64,000 nucleotides of DNA, taken from NCBI GenBank assembly GCA_046352935.1, contig JAXMGR010000003.1, forward strand, positions 62,001 through 126,000, written 5' to 3'. The notes under the pieces were generated by a model. That model was not told the DNA's origin. It was given only the letters and a program-made list of their open reading frames with translations, and did no database searches. Source of the stretch: CAYWMY01 sp046352935. Its GTDB lineage: Bacteria; Pseudomonadota; Gammaproteobacteria; Steroidobacterales; Steroidobacteraceae. This document shows, one piece after another, positions 39,107 through 46,957 of this stretch (position 1 is the first letter of the stretch; the number at the start of each line of letters is the position of its first letter). The translations under genes were made by a program, and so were the position numbers.

Positions 39107-40269
39107 GTGCCTCGAAGCGTCCGCTGGCGGCCGGCGCGTCCTTCGACCACGAGCTGCGCGGAGACGCTCTTGCCGCCCGCATCCGCGAAGTGACGGCCGA
39201 AGCGGTTCACGAGCACGGCCGGCAGCCCGAAGGATTCCTGCGGCACGAAACCCGCGTACCGCGCCGGATCCGCGAGCACGAGGTCCAGGACCGCGCAGAC
39301 GCCCGCGGCGGTCGTCACCTGGATCGCGGACCACAGCCGTCCGGCGACCACCTGGGGATAGATCTTGTTGACGTAGTTCTCCTCGCGCAGTTCGCCGTTC
39401 TGCCAGCCCGTCACGGCGACGTAGACGATGACGACGTCCTGCAGGGTCTGCGGCACGGCGTTCTCGAGGATGCGTTTCAGCGTGGCACGGTCCTCGTTGA
39501 GCTTGAGGTCGTTCATCAGCAGGCGCATCTGGTCGCAGTGCCCTGGATAGCGGATGGTCTTGTAGGTCATCTGTTCGCAGCGCTCGCCCCAGGTCTCGCC
39601 GAGCGAGCCGAGGCCGCCGGAGGTGTTGAAGGCCTCGTAGGGCGTGCCGTCGATCTCGATCTCCTCGAGCCCCTCGAGTGGAGCCACCTCCGCCGGTCGT
39701 CCGTCGACGATCGCAAGACAGGGATTGCCGTACTCGTTGATGAGCCCCTCGGTGGACCAGGTCAGGGAATACTTGAGCACGTTGTTCGGGTGCTGCGGCA
39801 GCGCGCCCACGCGGAGCTTGACGCTGCGCAGGCGGTCGAAGTGCGTGACCAGCTCGCCCGCGGCGATGCTCACGAAGCCGGGCGCGAGTCCGCACTGCGG
39901 CACGAAGGCGGCGGGCGCCCCTTCGGCGATGCGCCGCACGCTGCGCGTCACTTCCACGTCCTCCGTGAGATCGAAATAGGCGCAGCCCGCCGCACGTGCC
40001 GCTTCGGCGACCGTGGTGTTGCAGTAGAAGGGCAGCGAGGAGACCACGGCATCGACGGGGTGTGCGCCGAGCCGCGTCAGCAGGGCGTCACGGTTGCGGG
40101 CATCGAGACCCAGCGCCTCGAGTCCGGACAGCCCGTGGGCCGCGACGACCGAACGCGCCGCGGCGGCGTCGATGTCCGCGAGTGCGACCCGATAGGCGCC
40201 CGACTCGGCGAGCAGTCCCGAAACGAGGGCGCCGATCTTGCCGGCGCCGAGGACGAGGACGCGGTTCAT
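39103..40269 (-). CDS. Saccharopine dehydrogenase-like protein
   Basis: The 388-residue oxidoreductase starts with a Rossmann motif VLVLGAGKIGALVSGLLAES (in part) and contains the saccharopine-dehydrogenase stretches SSLPFYCNTTVAEAA, CGLAPGFVS and TYKTIRYPGHCDQMRLL. It should oxidise saccharopine to glutamate and aminoadipate semialdehyde, the substrate of the next enzyme. No lysine-ketoglutarate reductase is nearby, so the source of saccharopine must be encoded elsewhere. An alternative is a related lysine dehydrogenase making the semialdehyde directly. Confidence 0.85.
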   Translation of the reverse strand: MNRVLVLGAGKIGALVSGLLAESGAYRVALADIDAAAARSVVAAHGLSGLEALGLDARNRDALLTRLGAHPVDAVVSSLPFYCNTTVAEAARAAGCAYFDLTEDVEVTRSVRRIAEGAPAAFVPQCGLAPGFVSIAAGELVTHFDRLRSVKLRVGALPQHPNNVLKYSLTWSTEGLINEYGNPCLAIVDGRPAEVAPLEGLEEIEIDGTPYEAFNTSGGLGSLGETWGERCEQMTYKTIRYPGHCDQMRLLMNDLKLNEDRATLKRILENAVPQTLQDVVIVYVAVTGWQNGELREENYVNKIYPQVVAGRLWSAIQVTTAAGVCAVLDLVLADPARYAGFVPQESFGLPAVLVNRFGRHFADAGGKSVSAQLVVEGRAGRQRTLRGT

Positions 40270-40389
40270 GTCTGGTCTCCGCGCCCGTGGAGGAGGCCCC
40301 GACGCTGACGTCATCGCGGGCGATGGGCGCAACCCGATTGTGCCGAGCTGCGGCGGGTCGCACCACAGCGCTGATTTTCCGCGGGTTTT

Positions 40390-40418
40390 TTGCAGTGCGG
40401 TGCGCTCCTGTGTACCAT
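40390..40418 (+). promoter_or_regulatory. Candidate promoter of the class II DAHP synthase gene
   Basis: TTGCAG at 40390-40395 and TACCAT at 40413-40418 are separated by 17 bp. The predicted start is next to the ATG at 40426, and no Shine-Dalgarno is visible, which suggests a leaderless mRNA. Confidence 0.5.
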
Positions 40419-40425
40419 TGCCCGC

Positions 40426-41781
40426 ATGAACGCTCTCCCGAAGATCAAGGACTGGACCCCGCAGAGCTGGCAGTCGCGCAAGGCCCTGCAGCAGCCCACC
40501 TACAGCGATGTGGCGAAGCTCGAGCGTGTGGTCGCCGAGCTGGGCCGGCTGCCTCCCGTGGTCGTGTCGTGGGAGGTGGACCAGCTCAGGCAGCAGCTCG
40601 CGGACGCACAGCTCGGTCGGCGGTTCCTGCTCCAGGGCGGCGACTGCGCCGAGAATTTCGAGGACTGCGAGTCCGACCGGATCGTCGCGCGCCTGAAGAT
40701 CCTGCTTCAGATGAGCCTCGTGCTCCTGCACGGCCTGAAGGTGCCGGTGATACGGGTCGGCCGGATGGCGGGCCAGTATGCGAAGCCGCGCTCCGCCGAC
40801 ACCGAGACCCGCGATGGCGTGACGCTGCCGAGCTACCGTGGCGACATCGTGAATCGCAACGGCTTCACGGCTGCCGATCGCGAGCCCGATCCCGAACTGC
40901 TGCTGCGCGGCTACGAACGCGCGGCGCTGACGCTCAACTTCGTGCGTGCGCTCATCGACGGCGGTTTCACCGACCTGCACCATCCGGAGTACTGGGACCT
41001 CGGATTCCTCCAGCACGCCGAGACCAAGGACGCCTACCGGCGCATCGTCGATTCGATCTCGGACTCGCTCGATTTCTTCGAGGCTTTCGCGGGTACGCCC
41101 ATCCACGAGGCGGGCCGCATGCAGTTCTTCTCGAGCCACGAAGGCTTGCACCTGTTCTACGAGCAGGCGCAGACGCGCTACATCCCGCGCACCGGGCTCT
41201 GGTACAACCTGTCGACCCACTACCCGTGGATCGGCATGCGCACGGCGGCCGTCGACGGGGCGCACGTGGAGTATTTCCGCGGCATCGCGAATCCGGTGGC
41301 CGTGAAGGTCGGCAGTGGCATGGACGACGACTGGCTGCAGCGCCTCGTCGATGTGCTGAATCCCGACGACGAGCCGGGCCGGCTGACGCTGATCCATCGC
41401 CTCGGCGCGAAGGACATCGAGGCGAAGCTGCCGCGGCTCATCGATGCGGTGCGCCGCACGGGACGGCGCGTGCTCTGGGTCTGCGATCCGATGCACGGCA
41501 ACACCGAGACGACTCCGCAGGGCTACAAGACGCGGCGCTTCGAGAACATCCTGTCGGAAGTGCGTTCGGCGTTCAGCGTGCACGCGGCGATGGGCTCGGT
41601 GCTGGGCGGGGTGCACATCGAGCTGACCGGCGAGGACGTGACCGAGTGCACGGGTGGTGCGCGCGGTCTGTCGGACGCCGATCTGGCGCGCGCGTATCGC
41701 ACGACCGTCGACCCGCGCCTGAACTACGAGCAGTCGCTCGAACTCGCGATGCTGATCGCGGGGCTGCGTCCGCGCACCTGA
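40426..41781 (+). CDS. Class II (plant-type) DAHP synthase
   Basis: The 451-residue enzyme condenses phosphoenolpyruvate and erythrose-4-phosphate, the first step of aromatic amino acid synthesis. Class II signatures include FLLQGGDCAENF, RVGRMAGQYAKPRS, LPSYRGDIVN, SSHEGLHLFYE and CDPMHGNTE, with metal-binding Cys, His and Glu residues in place. Class II enzymes are unrelated in sequence to E. coli AroFGH. The gene diverges from the lysine-degradation pair and is followed by a structured non-coding stretch. Confidence 0.95.
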   Translation: MNALPKIKDWTPQSWQSRKALQQPTYSDVAKLERVVAELGRLPPVVVSWEVDQLRQQLADAQLGRRFLLQGGDCAENFEDCESDRIVARLKILLQMSLVLLHGLKVPVIRVGRMAGQYAKPRSADTETRDGVTLPSYRGDIVNRNGFTAADREPDPELLLRGYERAALTLNFVRALIDGGFTDLHHPEYWDLGFLQHAETKDAYRRIVDSISDSLDFFEAFAGTPIHEAGRMQFFSSHEGLHLFYEQAQTRYIPRTGLWYNLSTHYPWIGMRTAAVDGAHVEYFRGIANPVAVKVGSGMDDDWLQRLVDVLNPDDEPGRLTLIHRLGAKDIEAKLPRLIDAVRRTGRRVLWVCDPMHGNTETTPQGYKTRRFENILSEVRSAFSVHAAMGSVLGGVHIELTGEDVTECTGGARGLSDADLARAYRTTVDPRLNYEQSLELAMLIAGLRPRT

Positions 41782-41894
41782 CGTCCGGGGTCGCGCCGGC
41801 GACGGCCGGCCGCCGCGGTTCGGCGTTCGCGCGCGCTCGACACGCTGACGGTTCGAAGACCTCCCAGCGCATTGCGGCCGCCGGCCTGCTTGCG

Positions 41895-41990
41895 TGAAGG
41901 ATCCCGGGCCGAAAGACGCTACGGAGCACGTCCCTGTGAGCTCGTCGCGCGCCGTCCCTGGCGCGCGACGCTTTCGGCCCGGGACCTTCA
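41895..41990. repeat. 96-nt nested inverted repeat, possible structured RNA or palindromic element
   Basis: The outer arms are TGAAGG-A-TCCCGGGCCGAAAG (41895-41915) and CTTTCGGCCCGGGACCTTCA (41971-41990): 20 pairs with one bulged A. Inside is a perfect 10-bp hairpin, GTCGCGCGCC/GGCGCGCGAC, around the loop GTCCCT (41944-41969), and a second small CAC/GTG hairpin (41927-41938) with the same GTCCCT loop. The element follows the DAHP synthase stop by about 110 bp. Confidence 0.7.
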
Positions 41991-42092
41991 CCGCGGCCGG
42001 CGGCGTGACAGGCTGATCGTCGGCGGAGCATCGCGCAGGGCTGCGACATTCATGATTTCGGCCGCCAACGCCCGATGACGCGCGGGCGCGTA

Positions 42093-42144
42093 GGAAGCCC
42101 GGCGAGCGCGCGTAAAGATTTCCCGCGCGTCGAGCCGGGCTTCC
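42093..42144. repeat. Second long inverted repeat downstream of DAHP synthase
   Basis: GGAAGCCCGGC (42093-42103) pairs perfectly with GCCGGGCTTCC (42134-42144). Within the loop, CGCGCG tracts on both sides of an A/T-rich TAAAGATTT centre can extend the stem. It could be a terminator-like hairpin for either flanking gene, though no T-run follows. Confidence 0.6.
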
Positions 42145-42282
42145 GTCAACAGCCCGCGCGTCCCGCCTCCCATGCATCCGGAAATCGTGAATGCCATTCG
42201 CTGCCAGACGACCACCAGCGTGTCGAGCGCGCGCACCCCGAGCCGCAGCGGCAAGGCGGCTACGGCGCAGCACTGATCCGGT

Positions 42283-42891
42283 TCAGCGCCGTCGTCTGCC
42301 CTGCGGGGCGGCTCCGTCGGGTCGGGTCCTCTGCAGCGCGGCGGCGATGTCCTCGGGCGTCAGGTGGCGATACCGGCCCGGCGCGAGGTCGCCGAGTTCC
42401 CAGGGGCCGATCGCGACGCGCACGAGGCGCAGCGTCGGCAGGCCGACGGCGGCCGTCATGCGCCGCACCTGCCGGTTGCGGCCTTCGGTGATCACGAGTT
42501 CCAGCCAGTCGGTCGGTATCGCGCGGCGATATCGGATCGGCGGATCGCGGGGCCACAGCTCCGGCGGCGGATCGAGACGACGCGCCTCGGCGGGTCGCGT
42601 CGGGCCGTCGTTCAGCAAGAGCCCCGTGCGCAATCGCACGAGCGCCTCCGGTGTGATCGTGCCCTCGACCTGCGCCCGGTAGCGCTTCGGCCAGTGATGC
42701 CGCGGATCCGAGATGCGGGCCTGCAGCGCGCCGTCGTCGGTGAGGACCAGCAGGCCTTCGCTGTCGGCATCGAGACGTCCGGCGGGGTAGACACCGGGTA
42801 CGTCGACCCAGTCGGCGAGCGTCGGCCGTCCCGACGCATCGGTGAATTTGCACAGAACGCCGAAGGGCTTGTTGAAGAGCAGAGTCGTCAT
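42283..42891 (-). CDS. rluE: 23S rRNA pseudouridine synthase RluE-like
   Basis: The 202-residue RsuA-family enzyme lacks an N-terminal S4 domain, as RluE does. The catalytic Asp is in PAGRLDADSEGLLVLTDDG, and ITEGRNRQVRRMTAAVG is the conserved C-terminal motif. RluE modifies U2457 of E. coli 23S rRNA. The ATG at 42891 opens with LLFNKPFGVLCKF, the typical family start. A basic tail ends the protein. Confidence 0.92.
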   Translation of the reverse strand: MTTLLFNKPFGVLCKFTDASGRPTLADWVDVPGVYPAGRLDADSEGLLVLTDDGALQARISDPRHHWPKRYRAQVEGTITPEALVRLRTGLLLNDGPTRPAEARRLDPPPELWPRDPPIRYRRAIPTDWLELVITEGRNRQVRRMTAAVGLPTLRLVRVAIGPWELGDLAPGRYRHLTPEDIAAALQRTRPDGAAPQGRRRR

Positions 42892-42945
42892 CGGTGTCCG
42901 CAATGACCCATGGTCAAGGTCCGGCCGGAATTCTAGACTCACCGC

Positions 42946-43620
42946 ATGACCAGACTCACGAGCGCTGCAGCACGCCGGTGCGACGCAACCGGCTTCGATC
43001 CCGACTGCCGGCGCTGTGACCGTCTCGCGGCCTTTCTCGACGATGTCGGGCGCGCCCATCCCGACTATCACGCACGCCCCGTGGCACCCTTCGGCGATCC
43101 GGCGGCGCGGCTCGTCATCGTGGGTCTCGCCCCCGGCATGCACGGCGCCAACCGCACCGGCAGGCCCTTCACGGGGGATCACGCCGGCATCCTGCTGTAC
43201 GAGACGCTGCACCGCCACGGTTTCGCGAGCGCTCCGGTCTCGGTCGCCGCTGACGACCCGCTCAGGCTCGGCGACTGTCGCATCACGAATGCCGTCAAGT
43301 GCCTGCCGCCGGCGAACAAGCCGATTCCGGACGAGGTCCGGCGCTGCAACGAATTCCTGCGCGTGGAACTCGCGACGCTCGGCAACGGCGGCGTCGTGAT
43401 CGCGCTCGGCGCGATCGCGCACGGCGCGGTGCTCCGGGCGACCGGGCTCGCGCCGCGTGCCGCGCCGTTCGCGCACGGCGCCGAGCACGTCCTGCCCGGC
43501 GGGCGCACGCTGCTCGACTCCTACCACTGCAGCCGGTACAACACGCAGACGCGCCGCCTGACGGCAGCGATGTTCGACGCGGTGTTCGCCCGCGCGCGGT
43601 CGCTGCTCGACGCGGGCTGA
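42946..43620 (+). CDS. Family 5 uracil-DNA glycosylase (UdgB-like)
   Basis: The 224-residue DNA-repair enzyme has motif 1 GLAPGMHGANRTGRPFTGD and motif 2 near YHCSRYNTQTRRLT, both typical of family 5 (UDGb). Cysteines in CRRC near residue 24, NAVKCLPP and RRCNEF could bind the 4Fe-4S cluster of families 4 and 5. It should remove uracil and deaminated or damaged bases. It lies 10 bp before uvrC, another repair gene, on the same strand. Confidence 0.88.
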   Translation: MTRLTSAAARRCDATGFDPDCRRCDRLAAFLDDVGRAHPDYHARPVAPFGDPAARLVIVGLAPGMHGANRTGRPFTGDHAGILLYETLHRHGFASAPVSVAADDPLRLGDCRITNAVKCLPPANKPIPDEVRRCNEFLRVELATLGNGGVVIALGAIAHGAVLRATGLAPRAAPFAHGAEHVLPGGRTLLDSYHCSRYNTQTRRLTAAMFDAVFARARSLLDAG

Positions 43621-43630
43621 CGCGCGTGCC

Positions 43631-45460
43631 ATGACCGCCCCGGCCACCGCCTTCGACGCTGCGGGCTTCGTGCAGACGCTGCCGACGGGGCCGGGTGTCT
43701 ACCGCATGCTGTCGCAGGACGGCAAGGTCATCTACGTCGGCAAGGCCAGGAACCTGAAGTCCCGCGTCGCGAGCTATTTCCGCGGCGATCAGGTGGCGCC
43801 GAAGGTCATGGCGCTGGTGCGCGAGATCGCAGCCATGGAGGTCACGGTGACCAGCACCGAGACCGAGGCGCTGATCCTCGAGCACAACCTCATCAAGCGC
43901 CACCGGCCGCGCTTCAACGTCATCCTGCGCGACGACAAGAGCTTCCCGTTCGTGCAGCTCTCCGTGCACGGGTTCCCGCGCCTTGCGTTCTACCGCGGCA
44001 ACCGCGCCCAGCCGGGCCGCTACTTCGGGCCCTATCCGAACGCGCGCGCGGTGCGTGACACGCTGCTGCAGCTGCAGAAGCTGTTCCGGCTGCGCAATTG
44101 CAAGGACAGCTTCTTCGCGAACCGCAGCCGGCCCTGCCTGCAGCACCAGATCGGCCGCTGCTCCGCACCCTGCGTCGGACTGGTGTCCGCGGCGGACTAT
44201 GCCGGTGACGTGCGCTCCGCGGTCATGGTGCTGGAGGGGCACAGCCGCGAGCTCACGCAGGAACTCGCGCGGCAGATGGACGCTGCGGCCGCGGCCCTGG
44301 AGTTCGAGCGCGCAGCGGTGCTGCGCGACCGGATCGCGGCGCTCAAGGAAGTGCAGGCGCGGCAGCACGCGACCAGCACGCGGCACGACGACCTCGATGT
44401 GGTCGGGCTCGCCGCCGAAGGTGCCGAGCACTGCGTCGCGCTGATGTTCGTGCGCGGGGGCACGACCCTCGGCACCACGCATTTCTTCGTGCGCGCACCC
44501 GTCGACGAGCCCGACGCGGTGCTCTCCCAGTTCATCGGGCAGTACTACCTGGAGCGCGAGGCGCCGCCCCTGGTCCTGACGACCGGAGAGGTGGCCGACG
44601 CCACGTTGCTGGAGGCCTCGCTCACCGCGCGCAGCGGCCGGGCCGTGCACATCGGCCGCGGCCTGCGGGGCACGCGCGCGCGCTGGTGCGAGATGGTCGT
44701 GCGCAATGCCGCCAACGCGCTCGCGATGCGCCTCGCGAGCCGCGCCGGCATTGCGGAGCAGCTCGCCGAGCTGCAGGGCGCGCTCGGCGTCGCGACGCCG
44801 CTCCGGCGGATCGAGTGCTTCGACATCAGCCACACGCAGGGCGAGTCGACGGTGGCGTCCTGTGTCGTGCTGGGTCCCGAGGGCCCCGTGAAGGCCGACT
44901 ATCGCCGCTTCAACATCGAAGGCGTCGCGGCCGGGGACGACTACGGTGCGATGCGCCAGGCGGTGGCGCGTCGCGCCCTGCGCATTGCGAGAGGCGAGGC
45001 GCCGGCGCCCGACCTGCTGCTCATCGACGGCGGCCGCGCGCAGCTCGCGGTCGCCGCGGAGGCGCTTGCGGAGCAGGGGGTGATCCTGCCCGCGCTGCTC
45101 GGCATCTCGAAGGGTCCGGACCGGCGGCCGGGCCAGGAGCGGCTTTTCTTGTTGGGGCAGGAGGTGCCTCTTATACTTCCGCCGGACTCGAAGGCGCTGC
45201 ATGTGCTGCAGCGGGTGCGCGACGAGGCGCACCGGTTCGCGATTGCCGGGCACCGGCGTGCGCGCGCCAGGTCGCGGCAGACCTCGATCCTCGAGGTGGT
45301 GCCGGGGCTCGGTCCGGCGCGGCGGCGCGCGCTCCTCAAGGAATTCGGGGGGCTGCAGGGCGTGCTGCGGGCCGGCGTCGAGGACCTCGAACGCGTCAAG
45401 GGAATCAGCCGCGTGCTCGCCGAGTCGATCCACGAACACCTGCATCCGGGCGCCCGATGA
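43631..45460 (+). CDS. uvrC: Excinuclease ABC subunit C
   Basis: The 609-residue nuclease makes both incisions in nucleotide excision repair. The N-terminal GIY-YIG domain (GPGVYRML, VIYVGKARNLKSR), UvrB-interacting UVR segment (ELARQMDAAAAALEFERAA in part), RNase H-like domain with ECFDISHTQGE and LLIDGGRAQL, and the C-terminal helix-hairpin-helix pair are all visible. It overlaps pgsA by ATGA, the arrangement seen in many gammaproteobacteria. Confidence 0.97.
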   Translation: MTAPATAFDAAGFVQTLPTGPGVYRMLSQDGKVIYVGKARNLKSRVASYFRGDQVAPKVMALVREIAAMEVTVTSTETEALILEHNLIKRHRPRFNVILRDDKSFPFVQLSVHGFPRLAFYRGNRAQPGRYFGPYPNARAVRDTLLQLQKLFRLRNCKDSFFANRSRPCLQHQIGRCSAPCVGLVSAADYAGDVRSAVMVLEGHSRELTQELARQMDAAAAALEFERAAVLRDRIAALKEVQARQHATSTRHDDLDVVGLAAEGAEHCVALMFVRGGTTLGTTHFFVRAPVDEPDAVLSQFIGQYYLEREAPPLVLTTGEVADATLLEASLTARSGRAVHIGRGLRGTRARWCEMVVRNAANALAMRLASRAGIAEQLAELQGALGVATPLRRIECFDISHTQGESTVASCVVLGPEGPVKADYRRFNIEGVAAGDDYGAMRQAVARRALRIARGEAPAPDLLLIDGGRAQLAVAAEALAEQGVILPALLGISKGPDRRPGQERLFLLGQEVPLILPPDSKALHVLQRVRDEAHRFAIAGHRRARARSRQTSILEVVPGLGPARRRALLKEFGGLQGVLRAGVEDLERVKGISRVLAESIHEHLHPGAR

Positions 45461-46050
45461 CGCATCCCTACACGATCCCGAACCTGTTGACGCTGCTGCG
45501 CATCGTGCTGATCCCGGCCGTCGTGACGCTGTTCTACGCGGACGTCCTCGGTTTCGGCATGGATCGTGGCTGGGCGGCGATGGCCTGCGGTCTGCTGTTC
45601 GCCGCCGCGGGTATCACCGACAGCATCGACGGCTGGCTCGCGCGCCGCTGGGGGCAGGTCTCGCCGCTCGGCGCCTTTCTCGATCCCGTCGCCGACAAGC
45701 TGATCGTCGCTGTCGCGCTGGTGCTGATCGTCAGCCAGGACCCGCGCTGGTTCGTGACGCTGACGGCCGCCGTGATCATCGGCCGTGAGATCACGGTCTC
45801 GGCGCTGCGCGAATGGATGGCCGAGATCGGCGCCCGTCGCAAGGTCGCGGTCTCGGCACTCGGCAAGTACAAGACCATCCTGCAGATCACGGGGCTCTCG
45901 CTGATGCTGTTCCGCGAGCCGCTGCTCGGCCTGCCGGTCTACGACCTGGGTCTCGTCCTGACCATCGTCGCGGCCGTCCTCACGCTGTGGTCGATGGTGG
46001 CCTACATGCGGGCGGCATGGCCCGACCTGCGGGGCAGCCTGCATGCTTGA
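45457..46050 (+). CDS. pgsA: CDP-diacylglycerol-glycerol-3-phosphate 3-phosphatidyltransferase
   Basis: The 197-residue inner-membrane enzyme makes phosphatidylglycerol-phosphate. The CDP-alcohol transferase motif reads DSIDGWLARRWGQVSPLGAF then LDPVAD, matching D-x2-DG-x2-AR-x8-G-x3-D-x3-D. The N-terminal IPNLLTLLRI is typical of PgsA. Position after uvrC and before the Gly-Cys-Leu tRNA genes confirms the assignment. Confidence 0.96.
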   Translation: MTHPYTIPNLLTLLRIVLIPAVVTLFYADVLGFGMDRGWAAMACGLLFAAAGITDSIDGWLARRWGQVSPLGAFLDPVADKLIVAVALVLIVSQDPRWFVTLTAAVIIGREITVSALREWMAEIGARRKVAVSALGKYKTILQITGLSLMLFREPLLGLPVYDLGLVLTIVAAVLTLWSMVAYMRAAWPDLRGSLHA

Positions 46051-46074
46051 CAGGTTTCCCGCCCCCCCTACAAT
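46047..46074 (+). promoter_or_regulatory. Strong sigma-70 promoter of the tRNA cluster
   Basis: TTGACA at 46047-46052 and TACAAT at 46069-46074 are 16 bp apart, and the -35 overlaps the pgsA stop codon. The predicted start is about 18 bases before tRNA-Gly. A G/C-rich stretch of C residues fills the spacer. Confidence 0.75.
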
Positions 46075-46099
46075 GCACGCTTCCTGACGCAGGGCATCC

Positions 46100-46175
46100 G
46101 CGGGAATAGCTCAGTTGGTAGAGCGCAACCTTGCCAAGGTTGAGGTCGCGAGTTCGAGCCTCGTTTCCCGCTCCA
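46100..46175 (+). tRNA. glyW: tRNA-Gly (anticodon GCC)
   Basis: A full cloverleaf is visible: acceptor GCGGGAA/TTCCCGC, D arm GCTC...GAGC, anticodon stem CAACC/GGTTG with loop TTGCCAA (anticodon at 46133-46135), T arm GCGAG/CTCGT-type with TTCGAGC loop, discriminator T and encoded CCA at 46173-46175. Confidence 0.95.
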
Positions 46176-46184
46176 GTTTCCACG

Positions 46185-46209
46185 AACCCCGGGATCCGCT
46201 CCCGGGGTT
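46185..46209 (+). terminator. Hairpin between tRNA-Gly and tRNA-Cys
   Basis: AACCCCGGGA (46185-46194) and TCCCGGGGTT (46200-46209) form a perfect 10-bp stem around TCCGC, followed by T and then GCG. It may be a weak intrinsic terminator or an RNA-processing hairpin in the tRNA precursor. Confidence 0.5.
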
Positions 46210-46234
46210 TGCGTCTGAAGGGTTCGCCGCCCGC

Positions 46235-46308
46235 GGCTAGGTGGCAGAGTGGTCATGCAGCGGCCTGCAAAGCCGTGTACGCCGGTTCGATTCCGACCCT
46301 AGCCTCCA
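46235..46308 (+). tRNA. cysT: tRNA-Cys (anticodon GCA)
   Basis: Acceptor GGCTAGG pairs with CCTAGCC, the anticodon loop CTGCAAA gives GCA at 46267-46269, the T loop is GTTCGATTC type, and CCA is encoded at 46306-46308. Total length is 74 nt. Confidence 0.95.
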
Positions 46309-46466
46309 CAAGTCCACCCGGATCCCCGATCCCGTCCGCCGAGCTGTTCCGCCGGTACACCGTGGCCGTCGTGCGGGCTGCGCGGTGCTTGCCGCAATGT
46401 GCAGGGCCATCGCGGTTTGCGTACGATGGCTCGCGCTTCGGCGCAAGACGAACCTGTCCTTGCCGC

Positions 46467-46550
46467 GCCCCGGTGGCGGAACTGGTAGACGCTACGGACT
46501 TAAAATCCGTTGACCGCGAGGTCGTGCCGGTTCGATTCCGGCCCGGGGCA
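46467..46550 (+). tRNA. leuZ: tRNA-Leu (anticodon TAA)
   Basis: Acceptor GCCCCGG pairs with CCGGGGC, the anticodon loop CTTAAAA gives TAA at 46501-46503, and a variable arm (TTGACCGCGAGGTCGT region) marks a class II tRNA. The discriminator A is followed by CAC, so CCA must be added after transcription, unlike the other two tRNAs. Confidence 0.93.
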
Positions 46551-46957
46551 CACGGTGAACGACGGTGTCGCGTGAGTTGCGGGAACCGATTTCCGTGCGC
46601 GTGGCTCCAATCCGGCACGCCCGGCGCGTGCGGGTTGCGACTGACAGCGGATCTGCGATTGACCGCGGAGCTGCGATTGATTTCCTGCGCCGGGGCCGTC
46701 TCACACCCAATGGACGGCTGTCGGGACCGCGGGCCGCGGTCGCGAGGGCCGGCCTCGGCTGCAGACCTTGTGATGGGATCCGGAACGAGTCTCGAGGCAC
46801 CGTCGCAGGTACCAATGCCGGGGCTGCGGGAATCGAGCCGGGTGGCACAATGGCGTACCAGCCGCAAGGCCAGAGGGATCCGGGCGGTGCCGCTCCTGCG
46901 GTGATGTCCGGACCTGCACCGGGTGACTGCCGGGAACTGAAACCAGGGGACATTAGA
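46551..46957 (+). other. 407-bp leader region before ino1
   Basis: No gene is supported between tRNA-Leu and the inositol-phosphate synthase. The stretch contains two copies of a 16-bp sequence (listed separately) and an AGGGGA just before the ATG at 46958. A long open frame runs through it in phase with ino1, but it shows no similarity to the family and starts inside the tRNA end. Confidence 0.55.
46647..46680 (+). repeat. Direct repeat upstream of ino1
   Basis: GCGGATCTGCGATTGA (46647-46662) and GCGGAGCTGCGATTGA (46665-46680) differ at one base and are spaced 18 bp apart. A more degenerate third copy (GCGGGTTGCGACTGA, 46630-46644) lies just before them. The spacing near two helical turns suggests possible regulator binding. 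Confidence 0.6.

Larger units (their letters stand above)
41782..42282. other. Structured 501-bp non-coding stretch
   Basis: No convincing gene is present. It contains two large inverted repeats, listed separately. A minus-strand frame of 88 codons (41988-42254) runs through the second repeat but has no recognisable feature or good ribosome-binding site, so it is not called as a gene. Confidence 0.6.

Noticed and set aside
41988..42254. 88-codon minus-strand frame in the structured gap
   Set aside because: No similarity recognised, no good ribosome-binding site, and the frame runs through a perfect inverted repeat that better explains the sequence.
46131..46904. Open frame spanning the tRNA genes
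   Set aside because: It covers three clear tRNA genes and has no protein features.
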